Assembly (NCBI GenBank): GCA_027625915.1
Contig: JANTQA010000036.1
Location: 11,367,001-11,431,000 of the forward strand
Direction: 5' to 3'
Source: Anaeramoeba flamelloides
Lineage: Eukaryota; Metamonada; Anaeramoebidae
Length of the DNA: 64,000 nucleotides
Under the pieces are notes generated by a model. That model ran no database searches and had not been told where the DNA came from. It was given only the letters and a program-made list of their open reading frames with translations. Every line of letters starts with the position of its first letter. Positions within the stretch are counted from its first letter, which is position 1. Below are positions 32,480 through 44,866 of this stretch, in pieces. The position numbers and the translations under genes are program-made.

Positions 32480-35400
32480 TTAAAAGAAAAATATATCAGG
32501 TGGGACATCAGAATCTTGATTAAAAAAATCAAAATTGAAAGAAACATCTTCATTAAAGGAAGGTTGATTTATATCTTTATTAAAATTTTTTCCCCAAAAA
32601 ATTAAGTTACTGTTTTCATTAGAAGAGCAATTTGATGATTTTAAAGAATTAGGTGTTTCAAAATTTGGAATTTCTTCAATCTCCATTGAGATTCCATTTC
32701 CAATGTTTAAAAAATTATCATTATTTTTATGTAGATTATCTTCATTTTTCTGAAATGGTAATGATGATGGCGGGGATTGGAATTCTAATCGAATCAAATC
32801 CTTTTCACAGATTTGATCTAACTTATTATACCAAGAATATTGTTTCCAATATGGGTAAGATTTTGGTGATAATGGCGATAAATTATTTGATAAATTGAAT
32901 TGTTTCTGGGTGGGTATTAAAACACTCTGTGTTCTTTCTGTCATTTCTTGTTTTTCATTATTGTCATTATTGTCATCACTTTCTAACTTTTCATTATTTT
33001 CTATCTTTTCGTTTCCAGTATTATCACTATTGGAAGTATTCACATCATTTATTCTTTTTTCAAGTTCATTTAGTTTATCAATGTTTTTCAGATTTATTTT
33101 GTGTTTTTGGGATTTTTCTTGTTTTTTTTTCTTCGGTCTGTTCTTGGTTTTATTTGTGTAATATTTTTGATCAGTTATACATTCAATTTCCATTGCCCCC
33201 TCCAAATCAGAATCCGAAATACTATTTGAAAAGGATAATGAATCACTTAATTCTGAATTTTTTAAGTTTGAAAATATAATTTTATCAAATTGTTCAAAAT
33301 CAATATTTGTTTCGAGTGATTCTAATTTTTGATATTTTGGCTGCCTTTTTGTTTTGATTTTTTCTCTTTTCTTAATATTATTTTTTTTTTTTTTTTTGAG
33401 ACCTCGTTTAATTTTTTCAAGGATATTATTTTTTTTATCTTTTAATTTATTTTTTATTTTATCAATTTCTGTTTTTGGATTTTTCTGATAGTATTGATTG
33501 ATTTTTTTTTTTGAATTAGAATTGATATTAATATCATTTTCAGAATCGCTCCTTGAAAGTTCATAATGTTTTTCTTGTTGTAATTTTTTATTATGATTTT
33601 CGAGGCGAGTTGTATCTTTATTAGTTCGTTGGCCATATTGAAGGTGATAATCATTTTTGTTTGGGGTTTTCTGATTGTTAATATGATATTTTTGAAATTT
33701 GATCATTTCTTTATTGTGTTTAAGAGAATCAATATTTTTTTCCTTTCCCTTTTCTTTTTTCTTTTTATTTTCCTTTTCCTTTTCCTTTTTCTTTTCATTT
33801 TGTTTACTCTTTTTTTTTTCCAAATTATTATTAAGCTTTTTTTTCTTGTTTTTTTTGTAAGGTTTTATTTTTAAATGTTTCTTAGTTGATCCTTTTTTGA
33901 CTTTGTATTTTTTTTGTGGGGTGTTTGGGAAAAAAATTCCAGCTAAATTGGTACTCTTGAGTTTTCGACATTCCATCTCTTTCTTGATGGACCCTTTCAT
34001 ATCCAATGGTGCATGATTGGTATTTGTAACTGTTCTCTTTTTACCAATAACAATTATTTTTTTTTTAAATTTCTTTTTTTTACATTTTTTTTTTTCATCA
34101 AAACGATTGTGGCAATTAATCCCTCTTCTTGTACAAATTGAATGATAAATATTTTTTAACATATTATCAGGTCTACCATTAAAATATTTTGATATTTGAC
34201 TCCATTTATTTCCAAATTCCCTTTGCTTTTCTATAAGAAGTCTTTCTTCAAAACTTGTGAATGGGGTATGATTGATACCAGGTCTTAATTGATTTTTCCA
34301 CCTTTTGTATTTGAATGATTGTTGATCAAATTCATTTCAATTCATATTTTTATTTTGAGAATTAAAATAAATATCAATATTAATAAAATATCATTAAATA
34401 TAATTTTTAACAATAAAGAATTTGATAGGGTTTTATTATTAATATTTTTTTTTTCTTTTTTTAAATTGTTTTATTATCAAAATAAACTTCTTGAAAATAA
34501 CCAATCAATAGAAATAAATTATTTTTTCAAAACAATAATCAAGTTTTAAAAATCTTTTTTAAACATTAAAATTTATTTTATATTTTTTATTTAATGTTAA
34601 AGAGGAATTTTCAAATTATATAATCAATTTTTTTCTCAAAATTTAATAAATATGCAAGCTTCAATAAAGTAGAGTTTTCACAAATAATAATGATTGGAGA
34701 ATAATAAATAGTTTATTTACCAGAAAAACTAACTTTAAAATAATAATAATCATTAAATTTTGTTAGTTCTTTTACAAGTGAAAATTTTTCATATTAAGAA
34801 GGAATACATCTTTCTGGGTTAGCGTTATCAAGGTTTCGTCAAGAAATTAAATATATTGTAATTGAAAGTAAATGATATTAGTGCCAGATTATAAAGAACT
34901 CTAAAATTTAGATGAGTGAAATAGTAATAAAAGTTGATCTTATCAATTCAAAAAAACATTTTGTTAGTAAAAAATTCAACCATTTCAGTAAAAAAAGTAT
35001 TTGGATGCAAATGTGAATGATTGAATTGTTAATATTTAGGTTTCAAATTTGAAAAATAGTCTTTATTAAATTTGTCTCAAAATATACATTGATTGCCAAA
35101 AAAAAAATTATTTTATTATTTTATTTTATTTTAAAGGGAGGAAATTCATTTTCTCTTACAGCTGTTAGGTTTTTTTTAATTTAAGAAATAAACCGAAAAT
35201 TTATTTAATTTTTGGTTTATTTCTTAAATTAAAAAAAATCTAGGACATTTTTGGTTAGATTGTCCAGAATTCAAAAGAATAAAGGAAAATCTTAGATTTT
35301 ACTCAATTCTTTTGAATTAAAAAAAAACTGCAATTAATTGTTCTTGAGTGTTCTGTTTATTTGGAAAATCAATAGATTTTCGTTAGGTTTTTTTTACTTT

Positions 35401-38400
35401 TTGAAATAAACAGAAAATTTTAACAACTTTTCGGTTTAGTTCAAAAAGTAAAAAAAACCTAGAACACTTAAAGAAATAAAATAGAAATCCTCAAAAAAAA
35501 ACTAGAACACTTAACAGATAAAAACAGAAATCCTCAAAAAAAAACCTTTGGTTTTTTTTATTAATTTAAGAAATAAACCGAAAATTTCAAAAAAAAAATA
35601 TGTTTATTTCTTAAATTAAAAAAAACTTAGGTACTCTACGGTACTTTCGGTTAGGTTTTTTTTAAAAAAATTAAAAAGAATAGGGTAAAATATTTGATTT
35701 TATTCAATTCCTTTGAATTAAAAAAAAAAAAATGCTATTAGGTTTTTTTATAATTTAAGAAATAAAAAGAATTTTAAAAATATTCTTTTTATTTTTTAAA
35801 TGGGACAAAAACCTAGGTACTCTACGTTATTTGACAATACTTGCCCTAATTTTTAAATTTTTATTTAGAAATTTCAATAAAGAATAATATTTTTTTTTTA
35901 TCATTAACCAATTAAAAAATAAATAAGGAGTGTTTATTTCAAATAATATTGAAGGTATTATTCTGGGTTTGTTTTTCATTTTTGTTAATCTGGATTAATT
36001 CTTTAATTCAAATTATTTGTTTTTCTTGATACAATGTGTATCGTTAGGTTTTTTTTAATTTAAGAAAGAAACAGAAAATTTATTTAATTTTATGTTTATT
36101 TCTTAAATTAAAAAAAAACCTAGGCACTCTACAGCACTCTAGTGCACTTGGCAACACGAGTCCTCAAAAAACAGATTGATTTCTTCATTTATTTCTAAAT
36201 TTGAATGATTTTTGTATAAGTTGTACAATTTTATTTTTATTTTATTCTTGTGTTTAATATGATAGGAATATCTATTTAGGTAATTTATTGAATTTATTAA
36301 ACCCCGTTCCAAAAATTTGGACACACCCAAAATCAAAAATAGGCAAAAAAACACCCAATTTATTGTATTTTTCCAAACCTAATATAAACCCACATTTAAG
36401 TTACCGAGTACTAATGTTTTAATAAGTAATCATTTTAACACAAATAAAAGAAAAAAAATATAAAACTCAAAAATAAAAACAGATGTGTCCAAAATAATGA
36501 AACGAGCGGAACAAAAAATGTATTGGTAAATTTGTTGAAATTTCACCAAACAATTGTTGATCGATCAAATGTTAAGATACCATCTACCAATTGTATGTGA
36601 TTTTCCAATTTAACAAACTCAACACTAACTTTCTTTGTTCCATCGAAAAAAAATTCGAGATCTAACTAAAAAGATTACGAAACTGCAAAAAAGGAAATGA
36701 AAACAAAACAAAAAAGACAAAAAATGATTAAAATATTTGTTAAAATCAAAATTCTTTCCAATTCGAATGTAAAGTGCAGTAATGGTGTTCTTTCCACTGT
36801 TTAAACTGTATCCAAATTTTTGGAATCTAGTTTAGTTTTAATATGAGGGAGATTGAACCCTTCTATTTTAAATTATTTTTTTGAAGTTTAAATTTTTTTT
36901 AATTTAAAATAAATAGTAAATTTAATCAATTTTTGTTTTATTTTTGAAATTAGAAAAAAAACCCATTAATTTTTTCAGAGTCTTCTGTTTATTTGGAAAC
37001 TTAATGGATTTTACAAAAAAAAAAATGTTAAATCTCATTGTTTTTTATTTATGTTATTCTTATACCTAATAATTTTAAATACATTTTCCCTTTCCATACT
37101 CAACTATTTAAAATTAAAGTTTATCTAAATGGGTTTATATTTTTATCTAGTAATTTTAAGTTATCTATTTCACAATTAATTTTTTCATCTTATCTTTTGT
37201 TGAAAATTTTAAATTTTCTGATATATATTTAAAACCCAGAATTTCTGATTTCTTTTTCAGTTTATACCTTCTTTTATAGAATGAAATTCCGACTTGTTCT
37301 ATTTCCGCTTCAAATTAGTCAATTATTCTTGTAGAATGTGGATTAATTTTTAAAACTTCAGTGGTTTTTTGTTTATACTAACCCTATTGAATTGAAACCT
37401 ATTAGTTAAACATTCTAACTTTTTTAAAAAATTAGGTGTTATGATGATAACATGTATTATCATGATATTAACAACAAAATCGTGATTAGTACTACTTTAG
37501 GACAGATAATTTAAAAAATTGATAAATCAGATAATAGAGAATATACAAAAGCGAGAAAAAAAGAAAATCATTTTTTTGAATTAACAGTAAAAAAAAATCT
37601 CATAAAATTTACAAAACATTGTGACTTTTAAGACGGTTTCCCTCTTTAAAAATGTTGGGAAGTGTTTGAAAGTGTTTGAAATTTTCTTCAGGTGTTTGAT
37701 AGATTTCAAAGAGAAAACGTTTTATCAAAGACATTTGATTTTTTTAGTGTAAAATAATTTTTTTCTCTTCATTTTTTGTTTTACAAGAGGTAAAATTACT
37801 ATGAATTTTATGATCAAACAAATCATTACCCATTTCAAAAATAAACATGAGTATACAATAAACTGATTTTTCAAAAATGTGTTTATTGCCTTCAAAGACG
37901 AATAACCAAAAAGAGGAAAGAGGAATTTTGCTTCTTTGTAGTGATTAATTTAAAGAAAATCCTTTAAACTCTAGTAGTGTTTTCTTTGCAACAGTAAGAG
38001 TAGAATAAGAACAAAAAGTAGGTAACAATTGTACAAACAATCTTTATAATTGATAATTGTGTAGCTAGGTTATTCAGTAAGTTTTTGAAAAGTTATCCAT
38101 CTCCTTTAAACTTTCATAGAATAAAGAAAATTATATAAACCAAGAACACATTCTTTAAAAAATATGTAAAGGGTTGATTGTTTTAGAAGACTTTTTATTT
38201 ATATCAATTTATAATACCACAATTGACTAAGAGACTATTTATTTGCCTTCAGTTATTACTATTGTTGGTCAAAAAGATCGAACGATAGGTTTGTCAACCC
38301 AATTCAAAACAAAATACATATGAAATTTCTTGATCTCCCCCAAGATTAAATCAAGTATCTTTTTTGATGTTTTTTCTCAAAATTAATTTTTTTTTCAAGA

Positions 38401-41400
38401 TCTCTTTTTTTAGATCAAACAAAATTTTTCTTTTTAAAAATATTGTTGAATCATCCCAAAAAAAGTAATCAACTATTAGATCACAATTATTTTTTTACTA
38501 CGATATTTTGACATTTATCACAATTTTTAAATAATTATCACAATTTTTAAACAAACACAGAGATTTTATACCACATTTCGTTTTGTTATTGAATATCAAG
38601 GTATTATTAACCATTGATATTTTTGTTAAAAATAATCATAATTTTTGAAACTTTATTGTGAATTGAAAAAGATGTATACAAATTGTCTCTTAAATAATAA
38701 AAAAAGAGATTATGTTTACAAATTATTTTGCACAAATTGGAAATATATTAGAAATAAGTCTCTTTTTCAAAAGAGATAAAAAAAAATAATCAATTTTTCA
38801 GTATTTATGTTGATAATTAATCAGTAAATATTGAAATTAAAAAAATAAAAAAAAAATAGTAATTTTTGAAGGTTTTAAATATTAATGATTAAAAACTGGA
38901 TATAATTTTATTTTTGTTTTTAACTTTCAATTTTATAAAAAATAATTAAAAAAAATTCTAAAATAAATATTTTTTTAATTATGATCTTTCGTAACAAATG
39001 AAATAATTTATTGTTTGATAACTGTTGTGGAAAAAAAGTGAAACAGGGAAAAAAAAGTGAAACACAATTTTTTAATGTAAACCTTACTGGAAACCAAAAC
39101 TAAAATCAACAAAAAGAAGAAACCAATTAACTCCAAATAATAATCCTTTATATTATTTTCAATCAAACCAACAAATACAATTTAAATCTACTTCCATATT
39201 GAAAATGTAGGTGTAGTTTTGGAGATCTTAAAAATTTTCAATTTTTTGAACCAATTTTTAATAATTGATTAATCAAATAAAAATCCATACTAAAAAGATA
39301 GTATTTAAAAAGGTGTTATTGTATTGAGTTCTTCATTTTGTCTTTTTTTATTTATTTATTCTTTTATTAATTGATCTTACTTTGAATTTTCAGGTTCTAT
39401 TAAGATTTACAATTAAAAACTGTGTTTCACTTTTTTTTCCACAACTGGAATATTTAAAATAGATTTTTTTTAATTTTTTTGATTGGGGGGGGGTAAATCA
39501 AACTATAATTTACACTCAATTACAACATATTTTAATTATAAATAAATCTATGGCGATCCCAATCACTCCATCAGAAACCATTTTTATCAATTATAAAATA
39601 ATCTTTCGTTAATTTGAGAAAAGAGTTTGATTATGTTGATTTTGGATTAAATAAAAGAAATCGAAATTATTTAATAAAAAAAAAATCCTCAAAGTTTACC
39701 GAATTTAAATGAAAATTTTCGATAAAATCTATGGAAAAGTTATTCAAAAGAAAGATCTAAAAAAAAAAAAAAAAGAAAACCCTTATTTTAGAAATATAAA
39801 AAGCAAACTATTCTCAAAAAGATGTTTTCAATAAATTTATCATTTATCGAATTTTAACAACAATTAATTAGATTCGACTTTTCAGTTGGTTTCAAAAGAA
39901 ATTCCTTAGGTTTAGAGATTGTTTTGATTTCTACATTTAAGAAATTTTGGATATTTATAATTATAGAATATTTATCCAGTATCACAATTTGAAAGTTTAG
40001 TGATTACTCAATAATTTCTTGATTTATCTGTAAAAAATTGAATATATTTTTGAATTTTCACTAATATTTTCATTTTTATCCAAAAATAGGATTTCTTATG
40101 GTGGTTTTTGATATTTAAGGAGTTTTGAAAATCTTTTTGAGATTTATTAATAATAGTTTCTCATCAATTTATTCCATGTTTTTGAAAAATTTTTGATCAC
40201 AATTCTGTTAGTCAATCGTCTTCAAAAACTTGTCAGTTTTTTGATTCAATTGGGTTTGGTTTGTTTGTTTTTTTTTTTTGGAAGAGGGATGTAGAATTAA
40301 TGAATAAATCAAAATACCAAATGTTTATTTTGAAGAAAGAAACTTGTTATGTTCATAATCCACTTTGTGAAAAATAACATTTTGAATTTTTAAAAAAAAC
40401 AAAAGTAATTAGAAAGGAAAGAACTGTTTTTGAACATAAAAGCCCAATAAGATCAGGTCCTAATTGATGTTATTGGTAGTTACTAATTACCTCAAATCTT
40501 TACAGAATTTTAAATTTGATTTTAGAGGTTCTCATTTTATAATTTGATTAATTTATGATCACATTAAATCTTTAACACAAAATTTTGATTTGTCAATAAA
40601 AATAATATTTTGAAAAAAATTAACAAAATAAATTATTTCAGCTAAAACAGGCAAAAATTAGAAACCAAAAATTTGGTTTATTTGAGGAATAAAATCAATT
40701 TTTGTCCAATTTTTGAAAAATCATTTGAAAAATAAAAAAAAAGTAATTATTTTAATTTTTCGAAATTCAAAAAATATTTTTCCAGTATTTATTAAAGAGC
40801 ATTTAGTCAAACTATTTTTGAAGGGAGTCTTATTTTGATCGATCTTTGATGTGTTTTTGGTTTTGGTTTAAAAATCAATAAAAGGATTTAGACTGATCAA
40901 GAGGAATCAAGTGGTGGACTTAAAAACTTTTATCTGATCCTTTTTAAGATTGAATTGCAAACTACAAAAATCTAAAGCACATAAAAAAAGTTTTTTGTAG
41001 AACAAAACTGATCACAAAAAGGATTCTAATAGAAAAAATTTTTTTTCCCTTTTTATTTTTCAATTAATAATTGAAAGGAGAACAAATAGCAATTAAACGG
41101 CAACTGTATTCTGTATTTATTAACCTACCAGTTTTGAAGTGGTTTTAAGAAGTGAAATAATTGAAATTGTTGGTGGTGAAGAAAAAGTAAATTATTACCT
41201 TTCTCTGCATTGCTTCGAACTTCTGGCTGGGACAAAATTAGACACATACGCCCAATTTCTTTCCCCAAATTCTAAAATAGCCTTTTTTAGTAATTCGTCT
41301 TCCTAAGAAGGGGATGTTTTAATAAGTATGTTTTATTTATTTTTTTTTTTGGTAAGGTTTGCAAAAGAATAAAGAAAGGTTAATTAAATTAACTTAAGGA

Positions 41401-42159
41401 GAACATTCTTTTTCAAAAAGTAAACTCGTCGGGGTAACAGAACTTACAATTGAATTCCAAGCACCTTTTATTGATTCAATTTTTTTTAACTAATGGATTT
41501 GTTGATTTTTGTGAGAAAAAAAAAAAAATTGTTTGTTGTGTTTTGAGGAGAAGGGAATGAGATTGGTTTTGGACAATAGTAAAAAAAATTGTTTGTTTTT
41601 GAAATAATTGATGATCAAAAATTCAAAGAACAGATCCTTACTTGCCTGTAGCGTTTAAAACAATGTTTGGGTTCGAATTCTTCAAAATGAGAGGAAACAA
41701 AATCCCAATCACAAAATTTTTCGGTTCTCACTAATTGAAGAAGCAATTTTTCCTAATTATGATAGAGGTGTATTTAAAATATTAAGGATTAGATTTTGAG
41801 AAAGCCAAAATAAAAGAGAAGAGAAAACAAGGAAATAGAGTTTTTTGGAGTGTTATTATTCAGAAGCAAAAGAAAATTAAAAAAAAACAAGAAGAGAAAA
41901 ACAATAAAACAAAATCTACATCTTTAGGTGTCCATTTTTTCATCATATTATTCTCTCTCTTTAAACACTTTTGTAATTTTTGTGTTTTTTTGTTGTATTT
42001 TGTTTTTGTTTTTGTTCTTTTTTTTTTCTGGTTTTTTGATGGTCTATTTCTCTTGTTACGGTTAAAAGGTTTTATGAGAAGGTTAGATTTTGTTTTTGGT
42101 TTTGGTTGTTTTTTTCTAAGTGCCGTTGTTTGTTTTAAGTTTGTTTTTTGTTTGATCAT
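32480..42159 (-). CDS. Three-repeat MYB (3R-MYB) transcription factor, five exons
   Basis: The exons on the minus strand are 42159-41920, 41752-41642, 41489-41448, 41302-41199 and 34301-32480, giving 772 residues with every junction in frame. The basic N-terminus leads into R1 (KKWTPKD joined to EKLLLQLVRTEKFCDWDFV and CFKRYRQ). R2 follows (SIKGAWNSI joined to EDELLKKAILEFGERNWAYV, QCRE, split Arg, WKNQLRPGI), then R3 (PFTSFEERL, FGNKWSQISKYF, GRPDNMLKNIYHSI). R2 has all three tryptophans. R3 uses Phe, Trp and Tyr. The QCRERWKNQL linker is diagnostic of animal/plant 3R-MYB cell-cycle or developmental regulators that bind DNA. The remaining ~550 residues are Lys/Asn/Glu/Ser-rich with KEKE-like tracts and no recognised domain. 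The last acceptor (ATACAAAAG) is unusually purine-rich, but the frame and motif fit leave little doubt. Confidence 0.9.
35165..35848. repeat. Cluster of TTAGGTTTTTTT hairpins with conserved tail, copy 2
   Basis: Four successive stems (near 35170-35240, 35380-35465, 35545-35635 and 35735-35820) have left halves starting TTAGGTTTTTTT or a variant. Their right halves end AAAAAACCTAG or a variant. Several enclose AATTTAAGAAATAAACCG. The cluster ends in CTAGGTACTCTACG then TTTGACAATA, matching the tails at 7.7 and 36.1 kb. Confidence 0.75.
36030..36165. repeat. Hairpin element with conserved tail, copy 3 (single stem)
   Basis: One clean stem of about 36 bp per arm (36043-36125) is followed by CTAGGCACTCTACAGCACTC and CACTTGGCAACA. 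It is the simplest member of the family and so the best guide to the basic unit. Confidence 0.75.
36300..36832. mobile_element. Non-autonomous DNA transposon, TTCCAAAAATTTGGAC family, copy 3 (best ends)
   Basis: The left end GTTCCAAAAATTTGGACACA pairs with the right end TATCCAAATTTTTGGAAT over about 20 bases. The inside aligns with the 25.7 kb copy almost throughout but is not openly coding. Confidence 0.75.
36865..37025. repeat. Degraded hairpin-family copy
   Basis: T-rich and A-rich blocks surround a weak stem. The segment TCTTCTGTTTATTTGGAAA then AATGGATTTT resembles the spacer at 35345-35385 in the main cluster. Confidence 0.4.
39024..39445. mobile_element. MITE with GTTGTGGAAAAAAAGTG ends, copy 2
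   Basis: It is 422 bp, starting GTTGTGGAAAAAAAGTGAAA and ending in the complement TTTCACTTTTTTTTCCACAAC less its last base. The inside is non-coding and colinear with 23160-23570. I see no clear target duplication in the immediate flanks. It lies in the large MYB intron. Confidence 0.88.
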
Positions 42160-44866
42160 AAAGGGTGAAAATTTTGAAAAAAAAAATTGAACTAAAAGTT
42201 AATAGTTCCTAATTTTCAAAGTGAATCTTTTGTTTTGGTAAAGAGTGTGGTGGAGTTGTAAGAGAAAACACCACGCAATAAAGTGTTGGATAAAAAGGTT
42301 GATTTCTAGTCTAAAAACGAAAATAAAATATAAAAAAATGGATTTCCCAAGATCACTTTATCAAAATATATTACCACTTTGTTGTCTTGGAATTTGCAAG
42401 CTTTGTGGTTGGGGGTAATAAGTCTTGTTGATTTAAAATGCCTTAAATTGTTGAATAAATCCTCAAGTTTTTTCAAAATAATTCGGATAATAGATCACTT
42501 TTTGAAGATGTTCTTAGACCTTGATGAAAAGTTACAAGATAATAAATCATGAATTTACTATGATATTGGTTAAGGTAAAAACATTCTTATACTGGTGTTT
42601 GAATTCTAAAGGAGAAATAATTTTCACTTCCTTATCAATTTCCGTTTTTCAAATAGAGTCACAAAGTACTATCTACTTTTTTGAAAACTCTTATAAAAAC
42701 AAAAATAAAGAAAATGGAGTGAAACTTTTTTACCATTTAGAATTTTAATTCAAGTATTTCAATTACTTTTGGAACAAATGGTGTATTTTGATTTTTTCGG
42801 TTTTTTTGAAAAACCAAACTTAGACTGTAATTTCAACAATTCCTAAAATCTATATTACTATCATTTTTTTTCATACAAATAAATGGTTGGTGATTTGGTG
42901 TTAGTCACTTAATGAAGTAGTATAATTTCACTTTAAATCGATATGTTTCATATTTTCAACTTTTTATAGTGAATATTTGGTCTAAGGTAAAAAAACTATT
43001 ACAGACAGTTTTCAAAAATTTATGACTTGTTTGAAAATTTTTTGAAGTTTTGTATATTAACAAAGTGATAACTTTTTCATTATTAAAACTTTTGGAAAGA
43101 TTTCTATTTTAAAAAAGTGAAGATTTTTTTTTAGAACTTAATTCAGAATGAAAACTTTTTGAAAAATTTCTATTTAACAAAAGTGATGAACCAATATTTT
43201 AAATGTGAAATAGAGACAGCAGTCTGAAGTAAAACACCTTGTTCAAAAAAAAAATTCAACACATTTTTCAATTAGAAAAATTTATGAAAGTTTTAATTCG
43301 GCATAAAATCTTAAAAAATATTGATATTTTTTTAAATGACTTTAAATATACTATTTTGTTTTTTTTTTCAAATATATTTGATAATAAAATATGTGGACAA
43401 AAGCTATTGTATCTCTTAAGGGAATACAAATTCGGATTTTTTTTTTTTCCTAAAAGTCATATAGTATTATTGTTTGATGTAGAATCCAAATTAAACTCAA
43501 CAAACCAACTACTTTATCAAGTGAAAAGAAATGAGTTATCATTTTTAATAAAATTTATTTATCGCATTTAAATTTCAAGGTAAAAAAATTCTTTATCCTT
43601 TTTATTTTAATTTTTAATCAAATTAGAAAGAGAATAATTAAAAAAAATTCAAAATTTTATAAAATCTTACTTTTTTTAATTTCTGATACTTTGTATTTGA
43701 CAAATATGATTTAAAATTTAATTTTTCGAATAAAATTAAAATAAAAATCTAAAAAAACAAATTTTATAAAATTAAGTTTAAATTACTTTAAATTAAGATG
43801 TTTATTTATTTTTTGAATTAGAAGTTATAGATTAAGTTCTTTCCAAATTCACTGTTTAACAAAAAAATATATTTTTAAAACACAATCCTTGCAATGAAAA
43901 ATTAATCAAATATTTGTTACTTTTATATCAGAACAAAATTGGTTATTTAATTTCTTTTCAATAATATATTTATTTTTTTTTCAATTACCCAGAGTATAAA
44001 TTACTAATTCATATTAATAAAATAAGTTAGAAGATATTTTATTTGTTTTTTGATATTATTAGAATTATTAATTTGACATCGTTTTATTTGTTTGGAAATA
44101 TTTAAAAAAGGGAGAAATAAAGTTAATTTATAAGTTTAATTGCTGGGCTGTTACTAACTTACTGAAATGAATTAAGAATATGCCAACATTTATTTTGAAA
44201 TATTCAGATACAAAATTATTTCTTTAGATTACAAGTTGATTACATCGATTTTAAAATAAGTATTTTGGGGAGAATTTTTTAATTTAATCGTTCGGTTGTT
44301 TTTCTCACACTTTTTTTTTTCCTGCTACTAGAAAAAAAAAAAATTCAAAATGTACTTTGAATCAAAAAAATTATATTTTTAAATGTGCAAAATAATTATT
44401 ATAAATTTTTTGAAATTAATGATACTTTATTTAAAAAATTTATTTCAAAAATTAGTGTTTTTGATTACTTTTCATATATTTTTGTACACTTCAATTCACA
44501 AAAAATTTGATTTTTTTCTTCTTTTAAAGAAAAGATTTTTTTTAAATAATTCGGAAATATGTTTGATGTTGAACTTTTCAAAATGATAAAATCGATCAAA
44601 ATTTTACAAAAAATTATTGATTTCAGAAGATAATATTAAAAGTAAGTTTATTTTTTTATAGCAATCAGATTTTTACTTAATAATTCAAAAATAAGAATCT
44701 GTAAAAAATTTCTCAAATTGGTTATTAAATTTCCAATAAATTTTTTTGATATTCATTATTCACTTAAAGAAAATGAAAGCATACCATTTTTCATCAATAT
44801 TCTGAAATAATTTAGAAGGTACCTCAGTAATTTTGAATTTTTAGAAAGACTATAAGTTGTTATTTG

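Larger units (their letters stand above)
34302..41198 (-). other. 6.9 kb intron of the MYB gene
   Basis: The donor is GTAATA next to codons for Gln-Cys-Arg-Glu. The acceptor precedes GTGG, which completes Arg-Trp. No coding segment of MYB is missing. The intron is full of repeats: hairpin clusters at 35.16-35.85 and 36.03-36.16 kb, a transposon copy at 36.3-36.8 kb, a degraded hairpin at 36.87-37.02 kb and a MITE at 39.02-39.45 kb. From 37.0 to 39.0 kb and from 39.5 to 41.2 kb I see only AT-rich sequence. Confidence 0.85.

Noticed and set aside
34302-34345. In-frame upstream extension of MYB exon 5 (DQQSFKYK) as coding
   Set aside because: It meets a stop with no AG before it, and exon 4 already supplies the QCRER residues in the right phase.
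41641-41650. GC-AG splice donor at the end of MYB exon 2 (GCAAGT)
   Set aside because: A normal GTAAGG donor four bases further gives the correct frame into the next exon.
43239-43571. 110-codon frame rich in Phe, Lys and Ile
   Set aside because: The composition is that of random AT-rich DNA, with no domain, no splice context and no neighbour that supports it.
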